Shown here: piece by piece, positions 1-9,083 of the stretch | How positions within the stretch are numbered: the first letter of the stretch is position 1 | Layout: every line of letters begins with the position of its first letter | NCBI GenBank assembly: GCA_051744345.1 | Contig: JBNJCW010000037.1 | Coordinates: forward strand, 1-19,359 | Source: Halolacustris sp051744345 | Lineage (GTDB): Bacteria > Actinomycetota > Humimicrobiia > Humimicrobiales > Humimicrobiaceae | DNA: 19,359 nucleotides | Direction: 5' to 3' | Program-made: the position numbers and the translations under genes | The notes under the pieces: model-generated | What the model was told of the DNA's origin: nothing | Database searches by the model: none | Seen by the model: the letters and a program-made list of their open reading frames with translations, nothing else

Positions 1-1773
1 TGGGCACCGCTGGCAAAAAAAGTATGCCTTCAGGCCGAAACCTCCACAGGCACCAGGCTCTACCCCCTTTCCAGGGACATCTGCGGCTACTGGCAGGGAA
101 AGGTTAAGGCAGGCCCGGGCACCCGCTACTTCTATCTTCTGGACGGAAAGCTAAAAACAGCTGACCCCGCATCTTTCCGGCAGCCTGAAGGCGTGTTCGG
201 CCCTTCAGAGACAATAAGCCTGCAGGATTTTGCCTGGGGTGACTCCTCCTGGAAGGTGCCTCCCCTAAAAGAGTTTGTAATATACGAGCTGCATGCAGGA
301 ACCTTTGGCAGCGGGAGAGGCTTTTCTTCGGTAACAGAGAAGCTTAAATATTTGAAAGAGCTGGGCATAAATGCTGTCCAGCTTATGCCTGTTTCCCAGT
401 TTTCGGGAGACAGAAACTGGGGCTATGACGGGGTATTCCCTTTTGCCGTACAGGACACATACGGAGGCCCGCGGCAGCTTCAGCGCCTGGTAAACGCCGC
501 CCACTCCCGGGGCCTGGCAGTTATCCTGGATGTGGTTTACAACCACCTGGGCCCGGAAGGCAGCCATTTTCCCCAGTTCGGCCCCTATTTTACTTCAGCC
601 TACCAGACGCCATGGGGCAAAGCACTAAATTTTGACGGGCCCTGGAGCAGGGAGGTTCGGAATTATTTTATCCAGAATGCCCTTTTCTGGTTCAGATACT
701 ACCATATAGATGCCCTCAGGCTGGATGCGGTACACGGCATATTCGATTTTAGCGCAAAACATTTTTTAGCCGAGCTTAGCGAAGCGGTTAAAAAATACTG
801 CCTTATCAACCGCAGAACCCATTACCTTATAGCCGAAAGCGACAGGAATGATTCAGCCCTCATACGGGAAAATGATGAAGGGGGCTACGGCATACACGCC
901 CAGTGGAATGATGATTTCCACCACAGCCTCCATGCCTGCCTTACCGGGGAAAGGGAAGGCTACTATGCTGATTTCGGAGAGCTTTCCCATATAAAAAAGG
1001 CCATGGAGGAAGGCTACTGCTATGACGGCTGCTACTCCCGGTACAGGAAAAGGAATCACGGAAACAGTTCCAGGGGGCTGGGAGGACATAAATTCATTGT
1101 GTTTGCCCAGAACCATGACCAGGTAGGAAACAGGATGCTGGGAGAAAGGCTTATAAACCTGGTATGCTTTGAGGCGGCCAAACTTGCTGCAGCCATGGTT
1201 ATACTCTCCCCTTTTATCCCCCTTATTTTCATGGGTGAGGAATACGGGGAGCAAAACCCTTTCCTGTACTTTACCAGCCACAGGGACCCAGAACTTGCCC
1301 GGGCTGCAGCCCAGGGAAGAGAAGAGGAGTTTTCTGCCTTCAGGTGGAAAGGTGCCCCGCCCCATCCTCAGGATACCGCTACCTTTAACCGGTCCAGGGT
1401 CCGGGGCTGTCAACCTGAGAATGAGCGGCACCAGGTTATGCTTGGTTACTACCAGGCCCTGATAGCTTTAAGGAAACAAAACCCGGCCCTCCGCAATCCG
1501 GACCTTAAATCCTGCAGGGTGGCAGTTGATGAGAAAACCGGGGTACTGGTAGCCCGCCGAAGAAAAGGAAGCCAGGTAATGGCAGCGGTTGCTTCATTTA
1601 ATAAAGAAGAGACAGCAGCCGGCCTAAAATTAGGTACAGGGGCTTTTGAAAAAGTCTTTTGCTCTGCTGATAAAAAATGGATGGGCCCGGGCGGCCTGCT
1701 CCCTTCGCTTATTCAAAGCGGCAATTACCGGCTGGCAGGATACAGCTTTACCCTCTACCAGGGCAACCATTGA
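1..1773 (+). CDS. treZ: Malto-oligosyltrehalose trehalohydrolase (5'-partial)
   Basis: Hydrolyses the alpha-1,4 bond next to the terminal trehalosyl unit of maltooligosyl-trehalose, releasing free trehalose in the cytoplasm. The frame is open from the first base of the window (WAPLAKKV..., the usual start of the N-terminal CBM48/E-set domain), so roughly 10-30 residues are missing; internal GTG codons such as the one at 193 are not the real start. GH13 motifs, counted from the first visible codon, are DVVYNH (177-182), RLDAVHG with nucleophile D242, AESD with acid/base E279, and QNHDQVGNR with the third Asp D373. The QNHDQ-GNR form is typical of TreZ rather than of branching enzymes. The visible 590 residues plus the missing start match the usual ~600. 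It is the first visible gene of the operon; the next gene starts 31 bases downstream. The treY gene in the same operon supports the assignment strongly. Confidence 0.95.
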   Translation, partial: WAPLAKKVCLQAETSTGTRLYPLSRDICGYWQGKVKAGPGTRYFYLLDGKLKTADPASFRQPEGVFGPSETISLQDFAWGDSSWKVPPLKEFVIYELHAGTFGSGRGFSSVTEKLKYLKELGINAVQLMPVSQFSGDRNWGYDGVFPFAVQDTYGGPRQLQRLVNAAHSRGLAVILDVVYNHLGPEGSHFPQFGPYFTSAYQTPWGKALNFDGPWSREVRNYFIQNALFWFRYYHIDALRLDAVHGIFDFSAKHFLAELSEAVKKYCLINRRTHYLIAESDRNDSALIRENDEGGYGIHAQWNDDFHHSLHACLTGEREGYYADFGELSHIKKAMEEGYCYDGCYSRYRKRNHGNSSRGLGGHKFIVFAQNHDQVGNRMLGERLINLVCFEAAKLAAAMVILSPFIPLIFMGEEYGEQNPFLYFTSHRDPELARAAAQGREEEFSAFRWKGAPPHPQDTATFNRSRVRGCQPENERHQVMLGYYQALIALRKQNPALRNPDLKSCRVAVDEKTGVLVARRRKGSQVMAAVASFNKEETAAGLKLGTGAFEKVFCSADKKWMGPGGLLPSLIQSGNYRLAGYSFTLYQGNH

Positions 1774-1804
1774 TAAAAAGCAAGCAATAAAATAGAATTT
1801 AAGT

Positions 1805-4222
1805 ATGGACAGATATATTTGCATACACGGACATTTTTACCAGCCCCCCCGGGAAAACCCCTGGCTGGAATTTGTAGAGCTGCAGGACTTGGCCTATCCC
1901 TACCATGACTGGAACAGCAGGATCGCTGCTGAATCCTATGCCCCCAATGCAGCATCCAGGATTATCTCAAAAGAGAATAAAATAATTGACATAGTTAATA
2001 ACTATTCCCGAATAAGCTTCAATTTTGGCCCTACCCTGCTTTCCTGGCTTAAATCCCACCGGCCTGATATCTATGAAGCGATCCTTGAAGCAGACAGATT
2101 GAGCCAAAAAAATTTTTCCGGCCACGGTTCCGCCCTGGCCCAGTGCTACAGTCATATGATAATGCCCCTGGCAAACCAGAGGGATAAAAAAACCCAGGTA
2201 GTATGGGCAATAAAAGATTTCGAGCACCACTTTTCAAGGTATCCCGAAGGGATGTGGCTGCCGGAAACAGCGGTTGATATCCCCACCCTGGAGGTTCTGG
2301 CCCAGATGGGTATTAAATTTAGCATACTTGCTCCCGGCCAGGCCGCCCGGGTTAAAAACGGCCAGGACCGGTGGGTTGATGTAACCGGGGCAAAGATAGA
2401 CCCCAAACACCCCTATACGGTTAACCTCCCTTCAGGCAACAGGATAACCATCTTTTTCTATGACGGGCCCATATCCAATGACATAGGGTTCGGAGGCCTG
2501 TTAAAAAACGGAGAAGAGTTCGCCCAGAGGCTGCTTTCCGCCTTCAGCGACAGCGGTGAGCCGCAACTGGTTCATATCGCTACAGACGGAGAAACATACG
2601 GCCACCACCACCGATTCGGGGACATGGCCCTCTCCTACTGCCTTCACCATCTTGAGTCCAACAACCTGGCAAAGATAACCAATTACGGACAGTACCTGGA
2701 AGAGCATCCTCCCGGCGCCGAGGCAGAAATTGTGGCCAATTCATCATGGAGCTGCGCGCATGGCATATGCAGGTGGACCGAGGACTGCGGATGCAATACC
2801 GGCGCTAACCCAGCATGGAACCAAAAATGGAGGAAGCCCCTGAGGGAAGCAATGGACTGGCTGAGTGATGAATCAGCCCAGATTTTCCAGAACCTGTCAC
2901 AGGGCTACCTTAAAAACCCCTGGGAGGCCAGGGATAATTACATCCGGGTTATACTTGACAGGAGCAGGGAAAATGTAGAAGGCTTCCTTAAGGAAAACAG
3001 CACAAAAGAGCTTGACTCCCAGGAGCAGGTAACCGTGCTCAAGCTGCTGGAGATGCAGAGGCATGCCATGCTTATATTTACCAGCTGCGGATGGTTCTTT
3101 GACGAAATATCGAGGATTGAAACCGTGCAGGTGCTGATGTATGCGGCAAGGGTTATGCAGCTGGTAAAAGAGCTTACCGGACAGGACCACCAAGAAGAAT
3201 TTATAGGCATGCTGGAGGAAGCGCCCAGCAATATAAAAGAGTATAAAAACGGAGCCGGGGTCTACCGGAAACTGGTCCTGCCGGCGGTACTGGACCTGTT
3301 CAGGGTGGGGGTAAACTATGCGGTTTCCTCAATGTTTGAAAAATACCCTGAGCATACCCGCATGTACAGCTACCAGGTAAAAAGCCATATCTATGACCGG
3401 ACAAAGATGGGCCGGCAAACACTTGCTGTGGGGCGGTCAACCCTTCTCTCGGACATAACCTGGGAAAGCTCTACCTTAAAATTTGCGGTGCTTCACCTGG
3501 GAGACCATAACCTTATCGGAGGCATCCACCAGAATGGCCAGGGCTCTTTTGAGGACATACACAAACAGATAAAGGAGACCTTTACCAGAAGTGACATCCC
3601 CCAGACCATATCCCTTATGGATAAGTATTTCGGTTCCCATAACTATTCCCTGTGGCACCTTTTCAAGGACAAGCAAAGGGAGATAATATCCCGGGTAACC
3701 AAGCCCGGCCTAAAAGAGATAGAGCAGCTCTACAGGCAGATATATGAACATAACTATCCGGTTATGCAGGCCATGAACCAGATGAATATACCCCTGCCGG
3801 AAGCCTTTTCCAACAGCCTCAAATTCATATTTGAAACAGACCTGGTAAACATACTGAAAGACAAAAAAGCCAAACTGAAGAAACTCTCCGGGCTGGTAGA
3901 AGAGATAAGCAGGTGGCCCATAGAACTTGATACCCAGCTTATAAGTTATGTGGCGGACAATACCATAAACTCGATGATGAAGCAATTTTACCAAACACCC
4001 AAGGACAGGGTGCTGCTGGAAACCATAAAATCTTTACTTAAAATACTTAAGCCCCTCAACCTGGATTACGGCTTATGGGAAGCCCAGAACCTTTATTTCT
4101 ACCTGAGCAGGCAAATCTACCCCCAGGTTATGGAGCAGGCAGAGCAAGGGGACAGGAATGCAGAAAAATGGGTATCCGCTTTCAGGGAACTTGACAGCTA
4201 CATGCCTTCAAGGAGCCTCTGA
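1805..4222 (+). CDS. Glycoside hydrolase family 57 protein with DUF3536 region
   Basis: An 805-residue cytoplasmic enzyme with no signal peptide. The N-terminal GH57 domain has region 1 at residues 8-15 (HGHFYQPP), region 3 WLPETAVD with candidate nucleophile E154, and region 4 TDGETYGHHH with candidate acid D261. The motif SWSCAHGICRWTEDCGC (314-330) resembles the cysteine-rich signature of GH57 proteins fused to DUF3536, which would make up the rest of the chain. GH57 members are retaining enzymes acting on alpha-glucans (amylase, 4-alpha-glucanotransferase, branching enzyme, amylopullulanase); the precise reaction of the DUF3536 type is not known to me. An in-frame TAG at 1793 excludes any earlier start, yet no good Shine-Dalgarno precedes ATG 1805, so translation may depend on coupling to treZ. 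Its stop overlaps the treY start by one base (TGATG). Its place between treZ and treY implies it processes the malto-oligosaccharide substrate of that pathway. Confidence 0.9.
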   Translation: MDRYICIHGHFYQPPRENPWLEFVELQDLAYPYHDWNSRIAAESYAPNAASRIISKENKIIDIVNNYSRISFNFGPTLLSWLKSHRPDIYEAILEADRLSQKNFSGHGSALAQCYSHMIMPLANQRDKKTQVVWAIKDFEHHFSRYPEGMWLPETAVDIPTLEVLAQMGIKFSILAPGQAARVKNGQDRWVDVTGAKIDPKHPYTVNLPSGNRITIFFYDGPISNDIGFGGLLKNGEEFAQRLLSAFSDSGEPQLVHIATDGETYGHHHRFGDMALSYCLHHLESNNLAKITNYGQYLEEHPPGAEAEIVANSSWSCAHGICRWTEDCGCNTGANPAWNQKWRKPLREAMDWLSDESAQIFQNLSQGYLKNPWEARDNYIRVILDRSRENVEGFLKENSTKELDSQEQVTVLKLLEMQRHAMLIFTSCGWFFDEISRIETVQVLMYAARVMQLVKELTGQDHQEEFIGMLEEAPSNIKEYKNGAGVYRKLVLPAVLDLFRVGVNYAVSSMFEKYPEHTRMYSYQVKSHIYDRTKMGRQTLAVGRSTLLSDITWESSTLKFAVLHLGDHNLIGGIHQNGQGSFEDIHKQIKETFTRSDIPQTISLMDKYFGSHNYSLWHLFKDKQREIISRVTKPGLKEIEQLYRQIYEHNYPVMQAMNQMNIPLPEAFSNSLKFIFETDLVNILKDKKAKLKKLSGLVEEISRWPIELDTQLISYVADNTINSMMKQFYQTPKDRVLLETIKSLLKILKPLNLDYGLWEAQNLYFYLSRQIYPQVMEQAEQGDRNAEKWVSAFRELDSYMPSRSL

Positions 4223-6777
4223 TGCGCATCCCCTGTGCAACCTACCGCCTGCAGCTTAACCAAAATTTTAATTTCACCGATGCCTTAAACACAGCAGGAT
4301 ACCTAAGTGATCTGGGCATTGATACCATATACGGTTCCCCGGTATTTGAATCAGCCGGCACCGGTTATGACATAACCGATCCCTTAAAGATAAGCAGCAG
4401 CCTGGGGGGCTACAAAAAGCTTAAAGAGCTTTCGGCAGGGCTTAAAAAACTGGACATGCTCTACCTCCAGGACATTGTACCCAACCACATGGCCTACAGG
4501 CAAGAGAATCCTCTCATTGCCGACCTTTTTAAAAAGGGTAAAAAATCAGCCTTCCGCAGGTATTTTGATATAAACTGGAACCATCACAGCAGGACACTGA
4601 AGGGAAAGGTTCTGGCTCCCTTTTTGGGAAAGACCCACCAGCAGGCTTTCAGGAAAGGGGAGATAAAACTCTGTTTTGGCCCCGGCGGCTTTAAGCTCAA
4701 ATACCGCCATTTATCCTATCCGCTCAGCCTGGAAACCTACCCCTATATACTGGGCGAAGACATGCCGGCGCCCATTGCCCCAAACACCGGGCCGGGTAAA
4801 CTTTACAGACTGTATGAAAAAAACAGCCGCTTAAAAGAATTCATTGATAAAAGGATAAGAAAGATAAACAAAAACCAGCACATGTATTTTGGCCTGGCAG
4901 ACAAACAGGCCTTCAGGCTTGCCTATTGGAAGGTAGCCAATGAGCAGATAAACTACAGGAGGTTTTTTACCATCAACAACCTTATATGCACCTCTACCCA
5001 GAGGAAAGAGGTATTTGAATACATACACAAGACAGTAAAAAAGATGGCAGAAGAAGGAATAATAGACGGGGTAAGGGTAGACCATATAGACGGGCTGCAA
5101 AACCCACGGCAGTACCTTAAGAAGCTCAAGGCGCTGCTGGGCACTCCCTTCATAATAGTGGAAAAAATCCTGGCTGACGGAGAAGAACTTCCAGACCGGT
5201 GGCCGGTCTGGGGCACCACCGGCTACGACTACCTGAACCAGCTTAACGGATTATTCTCTAAAACTTCCAACCGCAGTAAATTTGACCGCATATATCATAA
5301 TTTTACGGGACAGCAGTTTGATTTCGGGCAGATGGTATATGAAAAAAAGAAGCTAATTTTAGAAAAACACATGCAGGGAGATGTTGATAACCTTGCCCAT
5401 ACGTTAGCCGCCGCCTCTAAAGAAACAACTATTGCCGGCCTTCAGAAAGCAATATCTGCGGTCCTTTCCAGCTTTCCGGTTTACAGGACCTATACGGACA
5501 GAAAGCCTTCCCCCCGGGATCTTAAATACATCAAGTCTGCCATAAGGGAGGCCCTAAAACGCGAGCCTGACCTGGAAAATGAACTAAAACTCCTAAGGGA
5601 GGTTCTCTGCGGCAGCAGCCACAGGAAATTCAGGATGCAGTTTCAGCAGTATAGCGGCCCGGTAGCAGCCAAGGGGTTTGAGGATACCCTCCTTTATAAC
5701 TATAACCGCTTGCTCAGCCTAAATGAGGTGGGCTCAAACCCTGCCCGTTTTGGCACACGTCTGGATAAGTTTTACTCTTTCTGTAAAAAAAGGGCCAGAA
5801 ACTGGCCGTATTCCCTTAACGCTACCTCCACACATGATACCAAAAGGGGCGAGGATGCCAGGGCCAGGATAAATGTACTGTCCGAAATCCCGGAACTGTG
5901 GCAGGAAAAACTGCTAGAATGGAAGGAGATAAACCGGCCCAAAAAAAAGGCCGGCTGCCCGGATGCAAATGACGAGTATTTCCTGTACCAGGCCATGCTG
6001 GGAAGCTACACCGGTTCAGCCCCCAGTTTTGAACACAGGATGGAAAAATATATAATAAAGGCAATAAGGGAAGCGAAGGTACACACTGCCTGGATAAGGC
6101 CGGATGCCGGCTATGAGGAAGGGTTTGTCTGTTTCTTTAAAGATTTGCTGGCTGACAGCAATTTTATGCAGGATTTTGCCGGATTTGTCCAAATGATAAG
6201 CTTCTGGCAGTCATTCAGCTCCCTTTCCCAGGCCCTTGTAAAGATTACCTCTCCGGGCATACCTGACTTCTACCAGGGAACAGAACTCTGGGACTACAGC
6301 CTGGTTGACCCGGACAACAGAAGGGAAGTAGATTACAAAAAAAGGGCACAATTGCTCAGCCGGATAAAAGATGGAAATGGGGATGAATTTTTAAAAAACA
6401 TACTGCAAAACACAGGAAATGGAATGGCCAAGCTGTTTTTAATACACAGGGCACTTGAGGCAAGAAAAATGTACATGGATATTTTCCTGAAGGGAGATTT
6501 TGTCCCTGTCGATGTCTCCGGAAAGTTTAAGGGCAATATAATTGCTTTCTCCCGGGTATTGGAGAAAAAATGGATGGTAACCGTGGCTCCCAGGTTTTTC
6601 AGCCAGCTGATAAGAAGCGGACTGCCCCTGGGAACAGCTGTATTCAAAGATACCAAAATCCACCTGCCTTTTGGGAATATGAGAAACCTCATAACCGGCA
6701 AAGAGTGCGGCAGCCTCCTTATAGGTGAGCTGCTTTCAGATTTTCCGGCTGCCCTTCTTTGGGGAAAGGAGGCTTGA
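4222..6777 (+). CDS. treY: Malto-oligosyltrehalose synthase
   Basis: Intramolecular transglucosylase that converts the reducing-end alpha-1,4 linkage of a maltodextrin into alpha,alpha-1,1, making the substrate of TreZ. The protein has 851 residues, within the family range. It begins with the hallmark IPCATYRLQLNQNFNF and has the early GYDITDP motif. GH13 catalytic residues are visible: nucleophile D287 in GVRVDHIDG, acid/base E314 in IIVEK, and D539 in TSTHDTKRGED, the TreY version of region IV. An AAGGAG ribosome site (4210-4215) lies six bases before ATG 4222. That ATG shares its A with the stop of the GH57 gene, indicating translational coupling. The C-terminus runs into the malQ ribosome site. 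No truncation or frameshift was seen. Confidence 0.96.
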   Translation: MRIPCATYRLQLNQNFNFTDALNTAGYLSDLGIDTIYGSPVFESAGTGYDITDPLKISSSLGGYKKLKELSAGLKKLDMLYLQDIVPNHMAYRQENPLIADLFKKGKKSAFRRYFDINWNHHSRTLKGKVLAPFLGKTHQQAFRKGEIKLCFGPGGFKLKYRHLSYPLSLETYPYILGEDMPAPIAPNTGPGKLYRLYEKNSRLKEFIDKRIRKINKNQHMYFGLADKQAFRLAYWKVANEQINYRRFFTINNLICTSTQRKEVFEYIHKTVKKMAEEGIIDGVRVDHIDGLQNPRQYLKKLKALLGTPFIIVEKILADGEELPDRWPVWGTTGYDYLNQLNGLFSKTSNRSKFDRIYHNFTGQQFDFGQMVYEKKKLILEKHMQGDVDNLAHTLAAASKETTIAGLQKAISAVLSSFPVYRTYTDRKPSPRDLKYIKSAIREALKREPDLENELKLLREVLCGSSHRKFRMQFQQYSGPVAAKGFEDTLLYNYNRLLSLNEVGSNPARFGTRLDKFYSFCKKRARNWPYSLNATSTHDTKRGEDARARINVLSEIPELWQEKLLEWKEINRPKKKAGCPDANDEYFLYQAMLGSYTGSAPSFEHRMEKYIIKAIREAKVHTAWIRPDAGYEEGFVCFFKDLLADSNFMQDFAGFVQMISFWQSFSSLSQALVKITSPGIPDFYQGTELWDYSLVDPDNRREVDYKKRAQLLSRIKDGNGDEFLKNILQNTGNGMAKLFLIHRALEARKMYMDIFLKGDFVPVDVSGKFKGNIIAFSRVLEKKWMVTVAPRFFSQLIRSGLPLGTAVFKDTKIHLPFGNMRNLITGKECGSLLIGELLSDFPAALLWGKEA

Positions 6778-6778
6778 G

Positions 6779-8266
6779 GTGGACAGGGGAAGCGGAATAC
6801 TTATGCATATAACCTCCCTTCCTTCTGCTTACGGCACCGGTGACTTTGGAAAGCCTGCCTACCTCTTTGCAGACTACCTTAGCCGGTGCAGGCAAAAATA
6901 CTGGCAGCTTCTTCCTTTAAACCCCACTTCCAGAGACAGCTGCCACTCCCCTTACAGCACCAGTTCGGTGTTTGCCTTAAATCCTTTGTTTATTGACCTT
7001 GAAAATCTTTCCTGCCGGGGCCTCCTTTCCGAAAAACAGGCAGAATCCTGGCCGGACACCGATTCTGCAGACTACCGGAAAGCAGGCAGCATAAAAGGAA
7101 AAAAGATAGATAAGGCATTCTCTGCTTTCTCTATATCAGCTGACAGCAGTTTTAAGGATTTCTGCAGCCGGAACAGCTGGTGGCTCGATGACTACTGCCT
7201 GTTTGTTACCATCAAATCAAAAATATGTTCCCAGCCCTGGACCGGCTGGCCCCGGGATTTGAGGGATAGACACCAGGACGCACTTGATGATATACGCGGT
7301 ACCTACAGCAGGGATATCCAGCGGGAAAAGTTTACCCAGTACATGCTTTTTACCCAGTGGGAATCCCTTAAAAATTACTGCAACCGAAAGGGTATAAAAA
7401 TAATTGGGGACCTGCCCATATACCCCTGTCTGGACAGCGCGGAGGTATGGGCAAATCCCGGCATCTTTAAACTTGGCGGGGACAAGAAACCCCTGTTTTT
7501 AGCCGGCGTTCCCCCTGATTACTTCAGTGAAAACGGCCAGCTGTGGGGAAATCCAGTCTATGACTGGAACCAGCTTAAAGCCAGCGGCTACCGCTGGTGG
7601 GTAAGGAGGTTATGGATGAATTTCAAGCTTTTTGACCTAACCAGAATAGACCACTTCCGGGGCCTGGTAGCCTACTGGGAGGTGCCTTACGGACAGGAGA
7701 ATGCAGTAGGCGGAAAATGGGTCAATGCCTCTCCATACGACTTCCTGGATACCATGACGGCCCGTTTTGGCAAACTGCCGGTTATTGCCGAGGACCTGGG
7801 CCTTATTACCGAAGATGTTAAAGAGGTACTGAAAAAATACAGGCTTCCCACCATGAAGGTGCTTCTTTTTGCCTTTACAGAAGACAACCATCCCTACATG
7901 CCCCACAACTACAGCCGTAACTGTTTCGTTTATACCGGAACCCATGACAATGACACTGCGGCAGGCTGGTTTTCGGACAAGGCAACAGAAGAGGAAAAGG
8001 CAAGGCTTGGCCGGTACACCGGCAAAACCATCACCGCTGGTAATGTAAGCTGGGAACTTATAAGGTTGGCCATGGCTTCCGTTGCAGATACCTCCATAAT
8101 ACCCATGCAGGATATACTGGGGCTGGGAAACCAGGCGAGGATGAACCTTCCTTCCACTACCGGCAATAACTGGAAGTGGCGGCTTAAAGCCTCATACCTT
8201 AACGATGCCAGCATACCTGATAAGCTCTCTGATTTTGTAAGGATCTACGGCAGGGATAACCCCTAG
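6779..8266 (+). CDS. malQ: 4-alpha-glucanotransferase (amylomaltase)
   Basis: Transfers alpha-1,4-glucan segments between maltodextrins, releasing glucose and reshuffling chain lengths; here it probably keeps chains long enough for TreY. The chosen start is GTG 6779: a strong AAAGGAGG (6765-6772) lies six bases upstream, and the protein then begins VDRGSGILMHITSLPS, the normal MalQ N-terminus. A longer reading from GTG 6725 would lie inside treY and add unrelated residues. Length 495, as expected. GH77 catalytic residues are D291 (RIDHFRG), E338 (IAEDLG) and D390 (TGTHDND). The gene starts one base after the treY stop. Its last ~19 codons and stop lie inside the left copy of the direct repeat 8211-8297. 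The stop TAG sits in a CTAG that is also the relic stop of a ymdB-like gene end on the other strand. Confidence 0.95.
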   Translation: MDRGSGILMHITSLPSAYGTGDFGKPAYLFADYLSRCRQKYWQLLPLNPTSRDSCHSPYSTSSVFALNPLFIDLENLSCRGLLSEKQAESWPDTDSADYRKAGSIKGKKIDKAFSAFSISADSSFKDFCSRNSWWLDDYCLFVTIKSKICSQPWTGWPRDLRDRHQDALDDIRGTYSRDIQREKFTQYMLFTQWESLKNYCNRKGIKIIGDLPIYPCLDSAEVWANPGIFKLGGDKKPLFLAGVPPDYFSENGQLWGNPVYDWNQLKASGYRWWVRRLWMNFKLFDLTRIDHFRGLVAYWEVPYGQENAVGGKWVNASPYDFLDTMTARFGKLPVIAEDLGLITEDVKEVLKKYRLPTMKVLLFAFTEDNHPYMPHNYSRNCFVYTGTHDNDTAAGWFSDKATEEEKARLGRYTGKTITAGNVSWELIRLAMASVADTSIIPMQDILGLGNQARMNLPSTTGNNWKWRLKASYLNDASIPDKLSDFVRIYGRDNP

Positions 8267-8297
8267 CTTTCTGCACCTATGTTTACCGGCTTAATAG
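8211..8297 (+). repeat. Long direct repeat, left copy (malQ/ymdB junction)
   Basis: This 87-bp segment matches 9319-9403 in the same orientation, with about six substitutions and one 2-base indel (roughly 91% identical by hand alignment); weaker similarity extends left to about 8201. It contains the functional 3' end of malQ. Read on the minus strand it encodes IKPVNIGAES followed by a stop, nearly the C-terminus of the metallophosphoesterase found at 9369 (IKPVNMQAES). This copy therefore holds an intact malQ end and a relic ymdB end. The two stop codons overlap in CTAG (8263-8266), suggesting that the two genes originally abutted tail to tail. Confidence 0.93.
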
Positions 8298-8563
8298 AAG
8301 AATGCCCAGCCCTAACCTCAAGCAATCTTAAAAAACCGGCATTAATAAGAGAACCTAAAGCAAGCTTGCAGCATCACTATTTTTTTCACAAAAGCCAACT
8401 GCCCTTATGCCCCAGCCATATTTTTGGTAAGAAAAACCCCGGCTTCTTTTTTTGCTTTCCAAACATCATAAGGCCTGCACGCTTACAAAAGCAGCCTCCT
8501 CGGCTCCTCACCGCCTCAGTGTAGCTTTTAACCCCTATAATCAGCTCTGCGAGGTAAGCAGTA
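8298..8563. other. Gene-poor stretch between left repeat and toxin relic
   Basis: I recognise no gene here. A plus-strand open frame at 8279-8524 overlaps the repeat, has low-complexity composition and looks spurious. The minus strand holds only short interrupted frames. Visible structures are the palindrome GCAAGCTTGC (8360-8369), an A/T stem AAGAA...TTCTT followed by a T run near 8430-8455 that could be a weak terminator, and a small hairpin AGCC-N5-GGCT (8493-8505). Similarity to more of the ymdB coding sequence does not continue beyond the repeat. Confidence 0.5.
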
Positions 8564-8834
8564 TTATAGATTTTTATATGTATCTTCGTTTCGTTTGGCT
8601 ACTCTTACTATGGTAATAAGCCTGGATTTATCATCAATACTATAAATTATCCTGAATCTTCCCACCCTGATTCGCCATAAACCAACCTTAAAGCCGCCCA
8701 ATTTTTTAACCTGGGGCGGCCTGGGATTAAATTCCAGCAATGAAATGACATCTGCAATTTTTTCATATTCCTTTTTTAGATAAAGAATCTAAATTTTTTT
8801 GGGCAGATCTTCTTAATTCAACCCTATACCTCAT
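8564..8834 (-). pseudogene. RelE/ParE-type toxin, frameshifted
   Basis: Type II toxin of the RelE/ParE superfamily; members are mRNA interferases or gyrase poisons. The minus strand starts MRYRVELRRSAQKNLDSL, the usual RelE opening, then hits a stop because of one extra base near an A6 run (plus-strand T run 8772-8777). With one base removed there, the other frame continues EYEKIADVISLLEFNPRP, then VGRFRIIYSI, then VAKRNEDTYKNL and a TAA at 8564-8566, making about 89 residues, normal for the family. The start ATG (8834-8832) overlaps the antitoxin stop in ATGA, the classic arrangement. The shift could be real decay, ribosomal or polymerase slippage on the A run, or a sequencing error. The span of 271 bases is one more than a multiple of three, as a single insertion predicts. 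Confidence 0.85.
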
Positions 8835-9064
8835 CTATCTCTATTTTGCCTTTCTTTTTTATATTCTGCCCAACTTATGGTCCCTTCCCTGTCAGCTAAG
8901 TCCTTAAGTCCTTCCCTGATATCTTCTTCATCCTCTAGAATCTCGAGAACAGCTTCCCTGATAATTTCAGACATAGATTTCCGGCGGAGGAATGCCAGCC
9001 GGCTAAGCCCTTCGTGCTGTTCTTCTGTTAAAAAAATTGTTGTCCTTTTTAATGATTTCTTCAT
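8831..9064 (-). CDS. Ribbon-helix-helix (CopG/RelB-like) antitoxin
   Basis: Small DNA-binding antitoxin expected to neutralise the adjacent RelE-like toxin and repress its own promoter. The 77-residue product starts MKKSLKRTTIFLTEEQHEGL; the basic beta-strand (KRTTIFL) followed by two helices (EEQHEGLSRLAFLRR and SMSEIIREAVLEIL) is the RHH fold, and the acidic tail ending ISWAEYKKERQ resembles toxin-binding tails of this group. ATG 9064 is preferred: AGAGGTGG lies upstream at a suitable distance. GTG 9073 in the same frame would add three residues but sits within that ribosome site. The stop overlaps the toxin start by four bases (ATGA). The whole gene lies between the two copies of the 87-bp repeat, so it probably arrived with that segment. 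Confidence 0.88.
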   Translation of the reverse strand: MKKSLKRTTIFLTEEQHEGLSRLAFLRRKSMSEIIREAVLEILEDEEDIREGLKDLADREGTISWAEYKKERQNRDR

Positions 9065-9083
9065 CTTTGCCACCTCTTGATTT

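Noticed and set aside
6725..6778. Longer N-terminus for malQ from GTG 6725
   Set aside because: It overlaps treY, lacks a ribosome site and adds residues not found in MalQ; GTG 6779 has a strong AAAGGAGG and yields the normal start.
8279..8524. Plus-strand open frame of 81 codons after malQ
   Set aside because: It starts inside the direct repeat with relic sequence, has no ribosome site, and its composition is not protein-like.
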